Made by a program: the position numbers and the translations under genes. From NCBI GenBank assembly GCA_026874595.1, contig CM049313.1, positions 67,012,659 through 67,076,658 of the forward strand: DNA of 64,000 bases, written 5' to 3'. Under the pieces are notes generated by a model that ran no database searches, was not told the origin of the DNA, and was given only the letters and a program-made list of their open reading frames with translations. This stretch comes from Sipunculus nudus (Eukaryota; Annelida; Sipuncula; Golfingiida; Sipunculidae). Of this stretch, positions 22,099 to 35,180 are shown piece after piece; position 1 is the first letter of the stretch; every line of letters begins with the position of its first letter.

Positions 22099-22762
22099 AG
22101 ACCGATGTAGGTTTTCTCCGAGTTGGGGTTGTGACGTCAGCGGCATAGATAATACCAGCTTGTAGGCATGCTCCTTGAAGGGGACACTTTGTTTTTTTGC
22201 GACAATTGCATCCGCTTGGTTGCGTTTTATTCTGTCGGCCCGAAAGTTGGTTGTTATGCCTCTTAATTATAGATTGCATGTTTGGCATGGTGCTGTAGCT
22301 GACTTTGACCGAGTTCCTGTTGAATATTTTGTGGAGTGTATGGTTGTTGGGGAAGTGCTTTTTGACTAGATTAAGGAATATTCTGGCTACTTTTGTTTTT
22401 ACATTGGAGCTGAATGGTGGGTTGAACCATAGAATATTTCGTCTTCGACGTTTTTTGTCACTTTGATTTTTCACTGTTGGTGCGTATGTCATTCCCTGTG
22501 CGTGTTGCTGGTATCCGCTTGATTGTAGTGCATCGCTGTATATTTGTTTCGTGTTTTCGAAGGCTTCTCTATTGCTTGAGAGTTGTGATATCCGTTGTGA
22601 GACTCCGGCGGGAATCTGTTTTTTATACCGCTGGTGGGTGGTTGGAGAGGACGTATAGAGGATGGTCGTTCGGTTTTCTGTATGGTTGGTGGATGCCCGT
22701 CTGGAGATTGAGCGTAACGTCGAGGAAATTCACGAAGTGCTTGCTCACTGCGGTGGTTATTC
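21968..22762 (-). pseudogene. Penelope-like element RT C-terminus and GIY-YIG endonuclease
   Basis: On the minus strand the reading starts with FVNFLDVTLNLQTG and PYRKPNDHPLY near 22680-22750, characteristic of Penelope RT, then decays by frameshifts. The open segment 22492-21968 has ILWFNPPFSSNVKTKV, KIFNRNSVKVSYSTMPNM, a CNCRKKTKCPLQGAC cysteine linker, and GIIYAADV, the GIY half of the endonuclease. A single-base shift follows, and the YIG half (KTYIGL) is in another frame near 22110. The element is 5'-truncated at 22762, where it abuts the inverted copy, so most of the RT is absent. Confidence 0.88.
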
Positions 22763-23192
22763 TGCCGGCACCGACTTTAAATCCCGCTACAGAAACCACA
22801 AGAAATCATTCAGCCACCCCAAGTACGCAAAAGACTCGGAACTTTCAAAGTTCATTTGGCTCCAACAAAACACAAACACCCCGTATTCAATAAACTGGCG
22901 GGTCCTCAAGCGCGCACCACCTAGAAAGCTCCCCAGTGGAAGTTGTAATCTTTGCCTAGAAGAAAAGGTCCAAATCATAACGTTCCCCAAAACACAAAGA
23001 CTCAACAAAAGATCAGAGCTCATTTCCAAATGCAGACATAACTATAATCCCCCCACACTCCCACCTGACCATGGCTGAGTGCTTCGGCACGTAATTACAT
23101 AATGTCACCAACCGTTCCTTAACATTTCACATCTGATGATTGCGGCAGCATGAAAACACGTGTTAATGCGTAACTGAACATTTTCGTTGTAA

Positions 23193-23199
<7 letters not shown>
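22763..23199 (+). pseudogene. Right arm: inverted copy of the Penelope endonuclease and tail
   Basis: This plus-strand copy begins inside the endonuclease at TGCCGGCACC. It reads GTDFKSRYRNHKKSF, SKFIWLQQNTNTPYSINW, CNLCLEEKVQII and RLNKRSELISKCRH (to about 23078), the conserved C-terminal half of the GIY-YIG domain, then the same non-coding tail as the left arm. The frame is intact here. It joins the minus-strand copy head to head at about 22762, leaving a 664-base spacer between the arms. Confidence 0.88.
23128..23170 (+). ncRNA. Hammerhead ribozyme motif, right arm
   Basis: CACAT, CTGATGA (23133-23139), stem II TGC-GGCA-GCA, GAAA (23152-23155), stem III ACA-CG-TGT and a TTA cleavage triplet ending at 23165. 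The base after AATG is C instead of T, so stem I is reduced relative to the left copy. Confidence 0.65.

Positions 23200-23248
<49 letters not shown>
23199..23248. repeat. (TA)n microsatellite right of the Penelope-like element
   Basis: A pure TA run starting at the end of the right arm. With the left run it suggests insertion into a TA tract. Confidence 0.95.
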
Positions 23249-23249
<1 letters not shown>

Positions 23250-23334
23250 TTTAAGGAATGGTACAAGGAATCCCTTTATTATTTTCATAATGTTACGGGG
23301 TGACATAAAAGCGGACCGAACTGTCTCGCTAGTG

Positions 23335-23410
23335 AAGCTTGCTTTGCTAGCAAAGCGGTTGGTACGCCGGACTTGGGCGCCACCAACATGGGTTCGAAAC
23401 TGAAACGAAA
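23335..23410 (+). repeat. tRNA-derived SINE-like head or tRNA pseudogene
   Basis: An A-box-like TAGCAAAGCGG (23348-23358) and a B-box-like GGTTCGAAAC (23391-23400) are spaced as in a tRNA promoter. CGCC-GGACTTG-GGCG forms an anticodon-arm-like hairpin. The T-arm stem is imperfect, so a functional tRNA is unlikely. Confidence 0.45.
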
Positions 23411-25261
23411 TATCAAGTTAAATATGTACAAAAATACGAAATGCCGAAATCAAAAACATGCACGTTGCCTATAGCGTTTCGTCACATGTGTTTGCATTTG
23501 TATCAAAATTATGTGAGGCGAAACGTCGATAAAACGGACCTGACATGAGAATATAAATTTATGAATTTAACCATTAAGCCTTCCCTCAAATTGTCTGCAC
23601 CAGAGTTACATTGCATCAACACGTTTATTTTTAAAATAAAAAAATAAAAACCGACCATTTCATTGGGCTTTATTTAAACCATTAAATATTTTACTGAAGT
23701 GTCGTGTATTATTTCAACACATCGCCTGTTAACATTGAAGGCGCGCGGCGTAAAGGAAAGAATAAATCACAGAGTTACGGGGATTTTATCACCCATTGAG
23801 GTACAATTTAAGGTGTATTATAGTCTTCACCGGGCCCTGTATTACACGGTCTGTGCCGCTGAAAATGGAATGGTGATCCCGGAATATGTGTTAACGACAG
23901 AGAACGGCACCTTATCGTCATCATGCGGGTTTAACAGACATATCAATGACATTTTTGTCCTCTAATTATAAAATTTGAATTCTCGCAGGAGTCTCGTAAC
24001 TTTCTGCTGCAATGGTTTAGTCTGTATCCACGCCATCTTAGTTGTGTTACCATGGCCTGGGATCGTTGGTGAGTTAATAGAAAGCTTTTAATGTTAAACA
24101 GCACCCATCTACGTAAAGGAAGCCCGCCACATGAGTGAATATTTATAGAGACAACTTAAATATAAGAGCCCTTTACCGTTTGCATTGTATTCACGGTCTG
24201 TTTGACTTTGGAGGATTAAATCTGATGATTATACAGTGTCGTTAGCCAACTTAGTAGTTGCAATACTCCTCTAGAGGCTTGCTGTATATTACGAAATATA
24301 AGTATGAGCCACGATTAAAAAAAAGAACAGGGGATTTGAGGCACAAAGTCTCCGCCATATGCTTAACTATGAAAGGGGTTCCTTGATATCTTTATCACAT
24401 AGCATGGCGAGATTCGCTATTAAGATATCGTTATTGTTTGAACCCTATATACATATAAACTCAATGCAAAAGTGTTTTATATTCATATGAGACCCCATAA
24501 ATTGTACATTATTTTAAACCTGATAGCCTGATCTTTCTGGTGTTATACTAATTTTAATTTTTGTTCCTCTTTTTCATATGATTTTGTAACATTTTAAAAT
24601 GATTTTTTTAAAGTTCACTATTTTAAGCCCCCAGTTACAATAAGTCACTTATAATGACTTATATTATCTACATGACAAAAACTCAAAAAAGTTTTTATTT
24701 TGTTTTTCCTCTACCATGTTTCTATCTACTCAATAACTAAAATTTCAAATTTTTATTCAATAGTTATTGAATAAAAAAATAAAATTTTAATTTAAATCGT
24801 TTTTAAATATTAGAAGATCATATATAAATAAGTGAAAAAAAATCAAATTTTGTATACCTTCAGAACGATCCCTGAACCAGGTTAAAAAAATCTATACTTG
24901 ATGGGGTCTTAAATGGTTATAAACCACATTTGGATTAATTTATGAAAAAGTGGGGTCAAACAATAATGATACCTTGAATTCACAATAATTGAATTACAAA
25001 CTGGGTGTAAAATAGAAAATGCTTGATGAGCTTTTTAGGTACCCGGCTGAACCAATTTGAACAAGGAGGGATGGGAGAAGTAAACTGTAAACCACATTGA
25101 TTTGAACAAGAGACTCCAGGGTCCCGAATTATCCACACTCAAATATGGTGCATGATAATGGGTAACAACACAAATAGCGGAATTAAAAATACTATTTCCG
25201 CTTTTATCTAACACACGGGGCTCTCACGTTTGAGTCCAAGAAATAAGCCATTTTATACCAA
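23411..25261. other. AT-rich interval with no recognised gene
   Basis: An 88-codon frame at 23699-23965 shows no known motif. Nothing else is supportable. Confidence 0.45.
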
Positions 25262-25490
25262 CAACTTTTGATTATTAAGTAGTCGAAATTAAAATCCTCA
25301 GTTTACAAGTACACAAATGCGCATGTTTTAATCGGACAATTGACCAGTTTTTATTATAGTAAAGTTATCATCAACATACCTTTAAATTATTTTGATGCCA
25401 AAATTTACCCATTAAAAATCCTTGTTGTAGTTCGATAAACTAAACATGAGCAGTTCGATCCTCTAAGCGAAACTTTTTACTCCAAGTATG
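25262..25490 (+). repeat. Dispersed repeat, copy A (partner 29093-29312)
   Basis: GTCGAAATTAAAATCC, TACAAGTACACAAAT and AGTTCGATCCTCTAAGCG match, in the same order, 29093-29160 and 29285-29305. In the partner a (TA)n run replaces the middle. Confidence 0.6.
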
Positions 25491-26948
25491 GAAAACCACC
25501 TAAAATTGTAAAGGTTTGTGTTAAGTAACATTAGTTTTTAGATGAAGATGACAATTCAAATCACACACATGTCATTTCCCTTGTTATAAAATACAGGTGA
25601 CCGTTACATAAAAGCTGAAGTCTAGATATTTTCTGTCTCCTTCAGGACTAAGCAGAAAATACCATTAAATCTCACAGCGAGAAAGCCATCACAGGTGGCG
25701 CCATATGCGTTCAACACTTGCATAACAGTACTAGTAATATGATTACACTGTCTACAAAATTTTGTAATGATTGATGCATTCATGATAAGCAAATTTTAAA
25801 GCCCTGTGGAATCATTTATTAAATAATTCCATGCAAAATAGAATTTATTCCCCTTGCTCAAAGGAATTCTTGCGATTTTGAAGACTCATTTTTTATTTAC
25901 TGACTTATTCAAAGGTTACTTTATGACATTAAGTAATTAAACTGATGTGATGCCACCTGCAGGTTATAATGCCTTGTCGGTCATGTGATCAATATGTCTG
26001 GATATCTGTGGTACTGATTGGTTCACTAGTTCATTGGAAAAAAGGTAAAAGATTTTGCATTATATACAGCTTTCAGCGAAATTCAAAGTACAGTTGAAAA
26101 AAGTAGTTTGAAATATTTCATTCAATTAATTCCCCCAGCTCCATAAATCCTTGTATTTAATTTGAAGGGTACAGTGATCTTTTTACTGACCTATTTGAGG
26201 TAAAGTGAAAAAGACCGTCACTGACGGAAGGGCGAAAGGACGGATGGGAGGGAGAACGGAAGGACGGTAGGACTGACACACATGTCAAGCGGAGTCCATG
26301 CAAATTAAACCTAATTAGAATATGTGTATGTTTTACCATGGTTGGCATGCTATAGAGTACTCCTTTGAGGGTGTACTCTAAGGATGGCTAGAGAGATCTG
26401 TCCCAGGACGTTCGGGCACAAATTCCTTGTGTGGCATGAAGAGACTAAACTGCCCCTACCTATTATCATATATACAGATGTTTAGACTCAATTGGGACCA
26501 AAATTACGGCTGAATGTACAGTATGTCTGAAAATATGGGCACTTACTGTGATTAAATGAGATAATATAATTAACATCTTCACTTGGCCCTAGGTACCTTC
26601 TGATTGAAACAGCAACAATTGATCTCCGGATGAAAACACTTTCACAGACGCACATGTATTTACGCAATATATTTATGCAGCTTATTTAAGTTTTCTGTAT
26701 ATTCTATAAAATTCTTTATATTCAGTATTCTATATATTCTTTATAAAGTTTTTATATACGTTTAACGCAACGACTTTCTATCCTATAACAGGCGCTAGAA
26801 TAATATGTCAATGCTCCATGTAGATCCGTAGGGTAAACTCTCAATGGAGTACCCTGTAACGCTATCCATGGCCTAGCGCTACATACTGTAGCTATATTCA
26901 ACAATAATATACATTGTGTTAAGACAAGCCTAGCGTACATATTTACAC
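25491..26948. other. Interval with a degenerate GGACGG tract, no recognised gene
   Basis: At 26222-26275 an ACGGAAGG/GGACGG-rich stretch resembles the microsatellite part of the tandem-repeat elements, but no core repeats or hairpin accompany it. Minus-strand frames at 26157-26348 and 26752-27006 have no recognised domain. Confidence 0.4.
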
Positions 26949-27254
26949 CAGGGCCTATGTGATCAAAGGTCTCGCAAGGGTATTTACGAGCAAAAACCTT
27001 TCGCAAACCTCTCGCAGACTGATTTTGGATGTGATCAAAACTTTCGCAAACTCACTATAAGGCAAAGGCTCGCAAATTTGCGAATTTCAAAAACCTCTCG
27101 CAGCGGCCCTCGCAGCCTCTTTTGGCCCTGTTCATGCACGGAAAAGAGCCGAGACATTTAAATGCTTCATGTTTTAATGCCAGAACGAGCCTAAATGGTT
27201 ACTATCAGTATACTCTTTTTCAAATAATCCCATGTGTATATAAAAACATTAATA

Positions 27255-27354
<100 letters not shown>

Positions 27355-28227
27355 AGAATGATTTTTTATTTAAAATGTTAAATATTAAACTGTATAGTCA
27401 TAAAATAAATATAAATATATTTTTGCACATCATATGTTTCTATTTCATTAAATTTTCATAATATATATAACATAATATATTATATATTCAATATGGCTAA
27501 ACACTTTTTTATTACGTATGTAGTCCCCCTCTTACAAAATCGGCATCCTTTGTGAATACACAGTTTTGAATATCTAAATAGAAATTACATAGTAAGTAAA
27601 AAATGCATATTTCATGAAAAATATCTAATATTTTCTCATTATCACTGTACGTATATATAAGATCTTACTGGATTATCAACAATCAGAACATATGCATTTA
27701 AAAAAATTATTATTATTATTATAACAACAATAACAAGATGCACATTCAAACAATTTATTGAAGCATATGCGCATATAAATCGTGTTGAGAGGATTACTTA
27801 ATATTATACAGAGTGAATACCTCATAAAAAATGAATTTCTCTCAATGAGGCATGATGATTATAACAGTTATTAAAGTGTAAATAAACAAGTTTAAGTATC
27901 TTTTGCGGATACCAGGCGGTCGAATAATTAATGTAGTTAAATGTGCAAATTAGGGATACGTAGGATTGGCGTTTTAAAACGCAGCAAGAGGTTCAACGTC
28001 CCTCCTTCTTCCCTCCCTCCTGTCTTTTAAGCAAATAATCGTGATATGTCAGTTTTACGTCAGGGATTAGTTCTAAAGTCGCAGCTTAGCGCGCAAGTAT
28101 GATTTCTGGAATTTCCTAACCCCGTTGCTTTGATCCCTGAAATCGAGTCTTAAATAATTACATATCATTTTTGTTACCATCATCTTCTTTCAATATACAG
28201 TGCAGCCTCAACCCTTGGGCGTTATAA

Positions 28228-28229
<2 letters not shown>

Positions 28230-28301
<72 letters not shown>
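28230..28301. repeat. (TA)n microsatellite inside the TIR element
   Basis: Pure TA run followed by a duplicated TTTGTAAAGCACTAAAAGGC (28302-28321 and 28329-28348). Confidence 0.95.
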
Positions 28302-28305
<4 letters not shown>

Positions 28306-28647
28306 AAAGCACTAAAAGGCATATATATTTGTAAAGCACTAAAAGGCAAATTCGGACTTTTAACGGGAAAAAGTGTACAGAAAAATCCGTCGAGACGTAA
28401 AAGCTATCAATTAATACATTTACCACTTTTGAACATATTCCTGTCTGCTGTGTATGACACAGGCATGTCCCGAAAGTCAATAAAACGCGGGTTACGAGTG
28501 TTCGCAACAGCTGATTAATCGCAAAATTGCGAGAGACGTGCGAGAGGTTTTCAGCACCCTTCGCAAAAAAATTGCGAGCCTTCGCAAACCTCCCGCAAAT
28601 CCCCTCGCAATCGCAAATTTGCGAAAGGTTCGATCACATAGGCCCTG

Positions 28648-29092
28648 GATAGCCAACATAAAGTATTGCCCAACCTCGAGCTGTATATCGGGCACTTAAA
28701 CAAGACCTAGAAATCCCGATGCACTTGAAAATACACACAACCTAGGTAACTTAATCAGACACTTGACATCAATCAGTTCACGCCGATATTTCCCAACACA
28801 AGGAAGTGAATTAAGACTAATGAAGTGTAAAGCCTGTTTCGTTAAAAGGTGTCTCCCAAAGGAAAATGGCCTGATGCACGGCCATGTTTTAAGTCAATAG
28901 CCCCATGGGCGACTTTGCTTTTATTATTTCGTGTTTTTCAAGGGGATTTTGTATCTAATGAATTAGGGACTTGTTTCCAAATTTTACCTGACAGGCTATA
29001 CTGGCAATATATTTCATTTTAACAGCTATATTGCAATCGAAACGAGGCGAGCCTTTTCAATATACGTCTGGACAGGATGCTAAGTCTTCGCT
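28648..29092. other. Interval with no recognised gene
   Basis: No open frame, transposon end or repeat was recognised here. Confidence 0.4.
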
Positions 29093-29201
29093 GTTTCGAT
29101 TATAAAGCAGTCGAAATTAAAATCCCTAATATACAAGTGCACAAATATTTATGTTTTATATATTTTTTAATATTATATATATATATATTTTTATATATAT
29201 A

Positions 29202-29275
<74 letters not shown>

Positions 29276-29312
29276 TTCGATGCTACAAGTTCGATCCTTT
29301 GAGCGCGACATT
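29093..29312 (+). repeat. Dispersed repeat, copy B, split by (TA)n
   Basis: GCAGTCGAAATTAAAATCCC at its left and AGTTCGATCCTTTGAGCG at its right match 25262-25490. The (TA)n tract 29173-29276 lies between. Confidence 0.6.
29173..29276. repeat. (TA)n microsatellite
   Basis: Long TA tract with TTTT and TTTA interruptions. Confidence 0.95.
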
Positions 29313-31369
29313 GTGCACGCAGTTGACGGGATAGCAGTGACGTGACATTCAGGCCTTAAGTCAGACTAATAGGGCCCGACGTCTCCAGTTAATTAAAAAT
29401 TCGACGTTTGGGGGATGAAGGATGCCGTTAGTGATGCGGGCGTTCAAGCGTTCGTCACCAAGTGGTCATGGATGCTGATGCTATGGTCGCTTCTCTAATC
29501 TCTCCCTGCCATAGGTCGGAAAAGTTGATCAGGAGTTCTACTAATACACAGTAGCAAAATTCGTTTCATATGGCAGGAAAGCAAGCATAGGAAAAGGTTA
29601 ATGTGAGCATCAACTTGTATTACACTTATTCATATAAGGCTTGATAATACCTATTCTCTGAATAATATTAAGCATTTTCTAGTATTTCTTCCAACATTCG
29701 TTGATATTTTAGCTGTATAACTATGTTAGCTATCCAACTGATATGCCTATCAAATATCCTTTCGACAATATGCTGGATTGATCAGGATTCCTAGTATAGT
29801 TATTGTTCGCATCAGCACTTTATATACAAAAATATTGTTTTTATTTGGATTTTTTATATATGTTCAACCCAGATCATCATGACATGCGTCTATTAAGCAG
29901 AGAAAAATCAACCACAAATTCGTCAAACGAATTACTGATAGTTCACAAGCATTAATACGTTCTGAACACAGCGGGTGACCTCTTGGTGACCTTCCACTCA
30001 CACACTGTGAGATATAGCAGGATTCTTCAGGTTTTGCAAGGTGCCAAACTCCTTGCGCTAGATAAAGTAAAATCTTGTTGGCTTTGTGTTTAAACAAATC
30101 TGCAGAACTGGTAGAAGAAATCTGATTGGCTGTGCATGTAAACAAACTTGGCTGCGCCCGTGGCAAGGTTGTATAGCAAGGCAAGAGGTGATATATCCAT
30201 AGAGTGGGGGATAATTGACCTCAAGTCACACTAGCGAGTTTGTGTGTTAAAAGTTGACGATTGCAGCGTGTGTATAACGTGGGGGAGGGGGGGGGGGGGG
30301 GTGGAGGGGGGCGTCTGTGCTCCGAAGCGCTTTCCAACACTGTGCGAAGTAACCGGTATCTCGAAGATCTTCCGCTTGTGCTGGTGGTACCTGCAAAGTG
30401 ATTGGTTAAATAAAACGCAGGGGGAATTCAACAGAAACAGCACCGACTGGTGGCCAGACCTGACCGGCAACTGCGGTTAAATGCAGCGGGTAGTGTAGCG
30501 AATAGTTGAGCATAGCGTAACCGCTGCTTCTGGAGCGTTAACCAGGTATATATAAAAGCAAAATTTAAATCATTTAATTCAACAAGACAAATAATACATG
30601 AAAATCATAATAAATGATGATTATAATATTTGTAAAACTGTGGCGGCAGGTTTAATATTATTATGATATTGTTGAGAAACTAAATGGTGTGTGGCACATC
30701 ATTACAGAAGTTGCATTATAAAATAAGATAATTCTTTATTGTGGGAAAGTTGGTTCTGACTGTTCTGTGGATACTTATTTGCATCTCAAAAATCTGAATA
30801 AATCCCAATAAATGTTACAAGAATCCATGAAATATTTATACATACCTTTTGTAATTGAAGAAACATGCCATTACCATTTCTTCATATGGGCAAAGCTATA
30901 AACATATTTTTTTATAAGTTTTGCATCTTGCGTCTTGTCATATCAATTAGACTCCCTTCCATTAAAGTAAAAAATTCAAATGTTATCATAAAAGGGAACA
31001 CTTGAATTTTACCGTGTCTGGTACCTCATATTTACATCCTGGACACGTCAAGAAGTCACAAACCTATAAAATAACCGCAGAGCATATTATTATTGTATTC
31101 AATCCATGCATTGTTGCCTTTCCGTATTGACTTACTCTCTAATAGTTTCAGTGCTTTAAGAACATTTTTCCGTATCGGTAAGGATTATTGTGACAATACC
31201 TTTCTGTGTTTCTACTCAAGTCATTTACCTATAACACCCTATGAATTGCAAATAGAATTGTATGCTTAAGGATTTACTTTTCGGGGGCCGTTTATACTAT
31301 ATTCAATTTTTATTTCTCATTGTTTTACAGTTTTTGTTCGTCGTTTTGTTGCATATTCATCCTGTTTTT
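29313..31369. other. Interval with no recognised gene
   Basis: It contains a poly-G stretch near 30282-30303. Opposing frames at 29864-30184, 30231-30470 and 30244-30480 show no domain; the GGGGG tract accounts for the Gly/Pro runs. Nothing else is supportable. Confidence 0.45.
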
Positions 31370-31650
31370 TTTTTTACCTCCGGGGTTCTGGGGTGATGTT
31401 TTTGCCGGCGTTGTTTTTTTTTCTTTGTCTGTTAGTAACTTTACTCAGAAAAATATTCACGGATTTTTATGAAATTGTCAGGATGGCTCGGCAATGTACA
31501 AGGAAATATCTATAAAATTTTGGGGGTGTTTTTTTTTCGAAAAAATGGTGAAAAAAAAAATGGTGCATTTCCGACAAAGCCTTATGGGGATAATAAGCTG
31601 TCTTGGCGGAGGTCTGCGCTCTCTGAGCGCTTTTCTAGTTTTCGTTATAA
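31370..31650 (+). mobile_element. MITE-like repeat with CTTGGCGGAGG end, copy 2
   Basis: GTTAGTAACTTTACTCAGAA, GGATTTTTATGAAATTGTCA and the right end CTTGGCGGAGGTCTGCGCTC with GCGCTTTTCTAGTT are the opposite orientation of the 9905-10165 family. The left end TACCTCCGGG is decayed. Confidence 0.65.
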
Positions 31651-32049
31651 CATAAAAGCCATGTCATTATTTTTTTAGATACTAAACAACATTTCCCTAT
31701 ACATTGTAAGATTACACAATCAACATGTCGAGGTTTACTAAGACCTATATGGAGGTCAGAGGCCTCAGAAATGCTATACCTAATCTGTAAGCTCCCTACA
31801 TCAGTTATCCATGAGATATAACAGTCAAGACAGCATGTGATATTTCAGTTCTATTGTTCCCATTATTCGTAAAATATTTGTATGGTTGATTTCTTGTTAT
31901 TTACAGATGCACTTCAAACTCACACCTCCGGCTTCGCAGATGAATGGCAGGTTCCGGGGCAAATGTTAAACTAGCACAGCTTCAGGCAGCGTGCATTCTC
32001 TTGTATATTTTAGGTGCACTTAATATCACTGGAGATATGGATAAAGCTA
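31651..32049. other. Interval with no recognised gene
   Basis: No recognised feature before the AAT microsatellite. Confidence 0.4.
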
Positions 32050-32060
32050 AGATAATAATT

Positions 32061-32091
<31 letters not shown>

Positions 32092-32108
32092 ATAATATAA
32101 TAATAATG
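32050..32108. repeat. (AAT)n trinucleotide microsatellite
   Basis: AATAAT units with occasional ATT and GAA interruptions. Confidence 0.9.
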
Positions 32109-35100
32109 AGACACTATAAATGTCTAGTTTTAACTTGACTGTCTTTTTTTAGCCGACTTTCTTGACCTTACTTGAAGTAAAAGTCCAATAGAGACTTCAA
32201 AGAATCGACATAATTTTGACGATGTCAGAAAGTACCTGTTGTATTTAAAGCAAGCCAGTTGCCTAAAATAAATGTATACATCATGTCTTTAACTAGTCCT
32301 TACAGTTACATACTGAAATTTTTATCCTGGCTGTATCTTTGGAAAACCAATATTAATTTATGTATATAGGCCTAATTTCAGGTTTTATCTTTTAAGGACC
32401 ATGCATACGTCAGGCTAGGTTAAACACAGGTAAACGCAGGTCGACTTGAACAAGTTTTGGTTGGCAGTGGTGCGATATGTCTGTGGCACCCGATCCCTCA
32501 CCTGTCGTTTGCATGTTAATCTGCGTCCCCCTCCAGAAGAATCATATATTATTTACCGGCCATGCATGTTAGCAACCCCCGCATACACGATACAACACGT
32601 ACGTCATATACACTAATTAAATACAGTGAGCTTAATATCAGGTGACAATCGACTCTGATTGCTAACGTTAGAATATGACAATAATACTGTGTATTGTTGA
32701 AGTATCATTATATCTGCAACAGCAATTGGGATGAGCTTCCGCACGCGCGCAACTCCTGTTCAATTGTTATCCTTCATGGGCTTGTGATCACCAGCCAGTT
32801 CACTTTCTAGTGCACCTTGCTCTTCCCCAGCATAATTAAAATTGTATGCTTGATAATCCCATGACTCAGGTATTTTTGATGATGATCGAATCATATGTTT
32901 TCATTAAAACTGACTGCTTAACAAATAATAAGTCAAAACAGCGATGATACATAGGTGAACCTTGAAAATGCCGAAATGACGTGTGACAGCTGTTTTGTTA
33001 ATGGTCGTGCGGGCTGAACCTCACAAATCTTTTTACCATTTACGGTTTTGATATTAAAGAAAACTCGATCACCCGTTTCTTTTTGTTTTCTATCTAAAGG
33101 TGTGCTTTACTGTGCTTAATTAAAAATGATAATTATAACAGTAAACCTAATACTGCAGCAGTAACCAGAGATAAAACGGTGCTAATTAAAAGGTTTCCAC
33201 CAATCGAAAAATTTGAGTATGATGCCAACTTTTATTGTCAGAAAGCCAGTTTGCAGGCATATAACAGATTCCAAAATGTTAATTATTTTATCAGTTATAA
33301 TGACTGAATACAATAGATTTAATAATTCCTGGATGATTAGCGGTGATTAACTTTTTTATTTAGGAAAATCGTTCTACTTTATTGGCTTGGCTGGTCGTTG
33401 TTTACTGAATATTCTGGGTTCTAATAACTGTTTATGAGGTAAAGCTTGCGCTGTTGTTTGATGCGGGGTCTGCTACAAAAACAAAACCAAGCCTTTAACT
33501 ACCTCATATACAATAAGTCCATCTTGAATTTAAGATATACGATGAAACATCATCTGTTTGGGGATAATAATGGTTATTTCTATATGTTTTAAGATGGCCA
33601 TTATTAGCAGGAGATGCTGCACAAATTCTGATATACATGTATAAACAAATCGAAAAAAATTCAAACGTGAAAGCTAAATTTTGCTTAAGAACATAAAACT
33701 CACCAACGTGTCATTTATTGCCTGCAAATATTTGGCCATCAAAATATAAGAGCAAAATGGGATGGAATATAATTCAATCCCATGGCTAAATAATGTAGTT
33801 ATGTGGGCAAATATGCTTAAATATCTTTCTCAATATCGGCTCATTTTTAAGAATTTTTAGAATGGTGACTAAGTCTGAGTTACTGACCACATTTACGATA
33901 CAAATAATTGACTCCGACAGGAGAGGTTTGCTTTCATTCCCGTTCGTTTGATGGTGTGTGTTTGCGTATGTGTGATGCTGTGTGTGTGTTTGTGTGTGTT
34001 TGAGTGTATTGTTCACAACATAACTAAGTCATGAACGAGGTCATGAAAGAAATCTCATGAAATGTTCAGGGAATTTCTTAAATGGGCCAAGGAAGTATGG
34101 ATTAGATTTTGGTGTGGGTCCATTCATGATCCGGTTCCAGGAAGGACATATTAACTTATGCATGAATGAACCTGTAAATATACACTGAATAAGTGGATGC
34201 AAACACGGGTTTGGGGAACTTCAGCATAAAAGAACTGGGTTTTTTTTACCGATTAAGAGAATGCAAACACGTTTAGGGGCGCATCCCACAATAAGGATTA
34301 CTCACATGACATAGGCCTGTATTCCATTAATCTCGATACAATTTTCTGTAGGGTCTCATCAAAACTGCATAAGCAGTAAAATAATTCCATTAAACAATCG
34401 GATGAAACAACTGAATGATTAAATATGTATAAGAAGACATGGATGAAATTGTAAATGTTGATACATTTGATTTAAAACAGATATTATGCGAAACGTTATG
34501 AAAAATAAAAAAGTCCGTGAACGTTCACAAAGTCTACAAAAAATAATGTTTTTGAGCAATGAGGAATCGGTAACAATATGTGTGACTCGTGAAAATATGT
34601 ATGGAGGTCAAACACTCAAAGCTGCATGTGCGCGTGTATGCGTATAAATGCGTGAACTGGTATACGTATATAGTGGCAAATGGGTCAAGCAGGTCAACCT
34701 TAAAAAGATGACTGAGTGACGTCATTTATCCCGAACCCGTGAGTTCACGTAGACCCTATGCGTTTAAACCTCTCCTCTGGCGATTATCAAGTATATACGC
34801 ATACTCGCTGACAGACACATTGAAATTAACTCCACAGTTACAAACATCTTATGAGCGATATTTATATAAACGCGCACATAGAAACACAGCTTAAAAGAGA
34901 AAAAAACGTATTAACCTTCTTTTAACCTTCAGCCGGGAATTGTTCCACTTGAAAGCCAAAGGAAGCGTTTTGTTCCGTACTTCGGTCTTATCACGGCTGG
35001 TAAATGGTTTTTCGCATGCTCCTATAAAACGCGATAATTGGGAAGCACAACAAATGTGTAATGGTCATGTCTGGATCCTGCAGAAATAACCTTTATCTGT

Positions 35101-35180
35101 TCCCTCAAGTCCAAAGGCCAATGATACAAAAATTCTGTAATTGCTGGTGGCCTAATCTTTGGCGAACACTTGTTGAAATA
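32109..35180. other. Interval with no recognised gene
   Basis: A TG-rich microsatellite lies at 33947-34013. Minus-strand frames at 33786-34016 and 34534-34725 have no recognised domain. No transposon ends were identified. Confidence 0.45.

Noticed and set aside
22477-22893. 138-codon plus-strand frame overlapping the Penelope element
   Set aside because: Its end repeats, out of frame, the end of the minus-strand frame because of the inverted arms. It is not a real protein.
23335-23410. Functional tRNA gene
   Set aside because: The T-arm and acceptor stem do not pair well; better read as a SINE-like head.
29077-29345. Frames rich in YIYIYI near 29.2 kb, and similar ones at 8.6, 18.4, 27.2, 28.2, 44.3 and 50.6 kb
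   Set aside because: Translations of (TA)n microsatellites.
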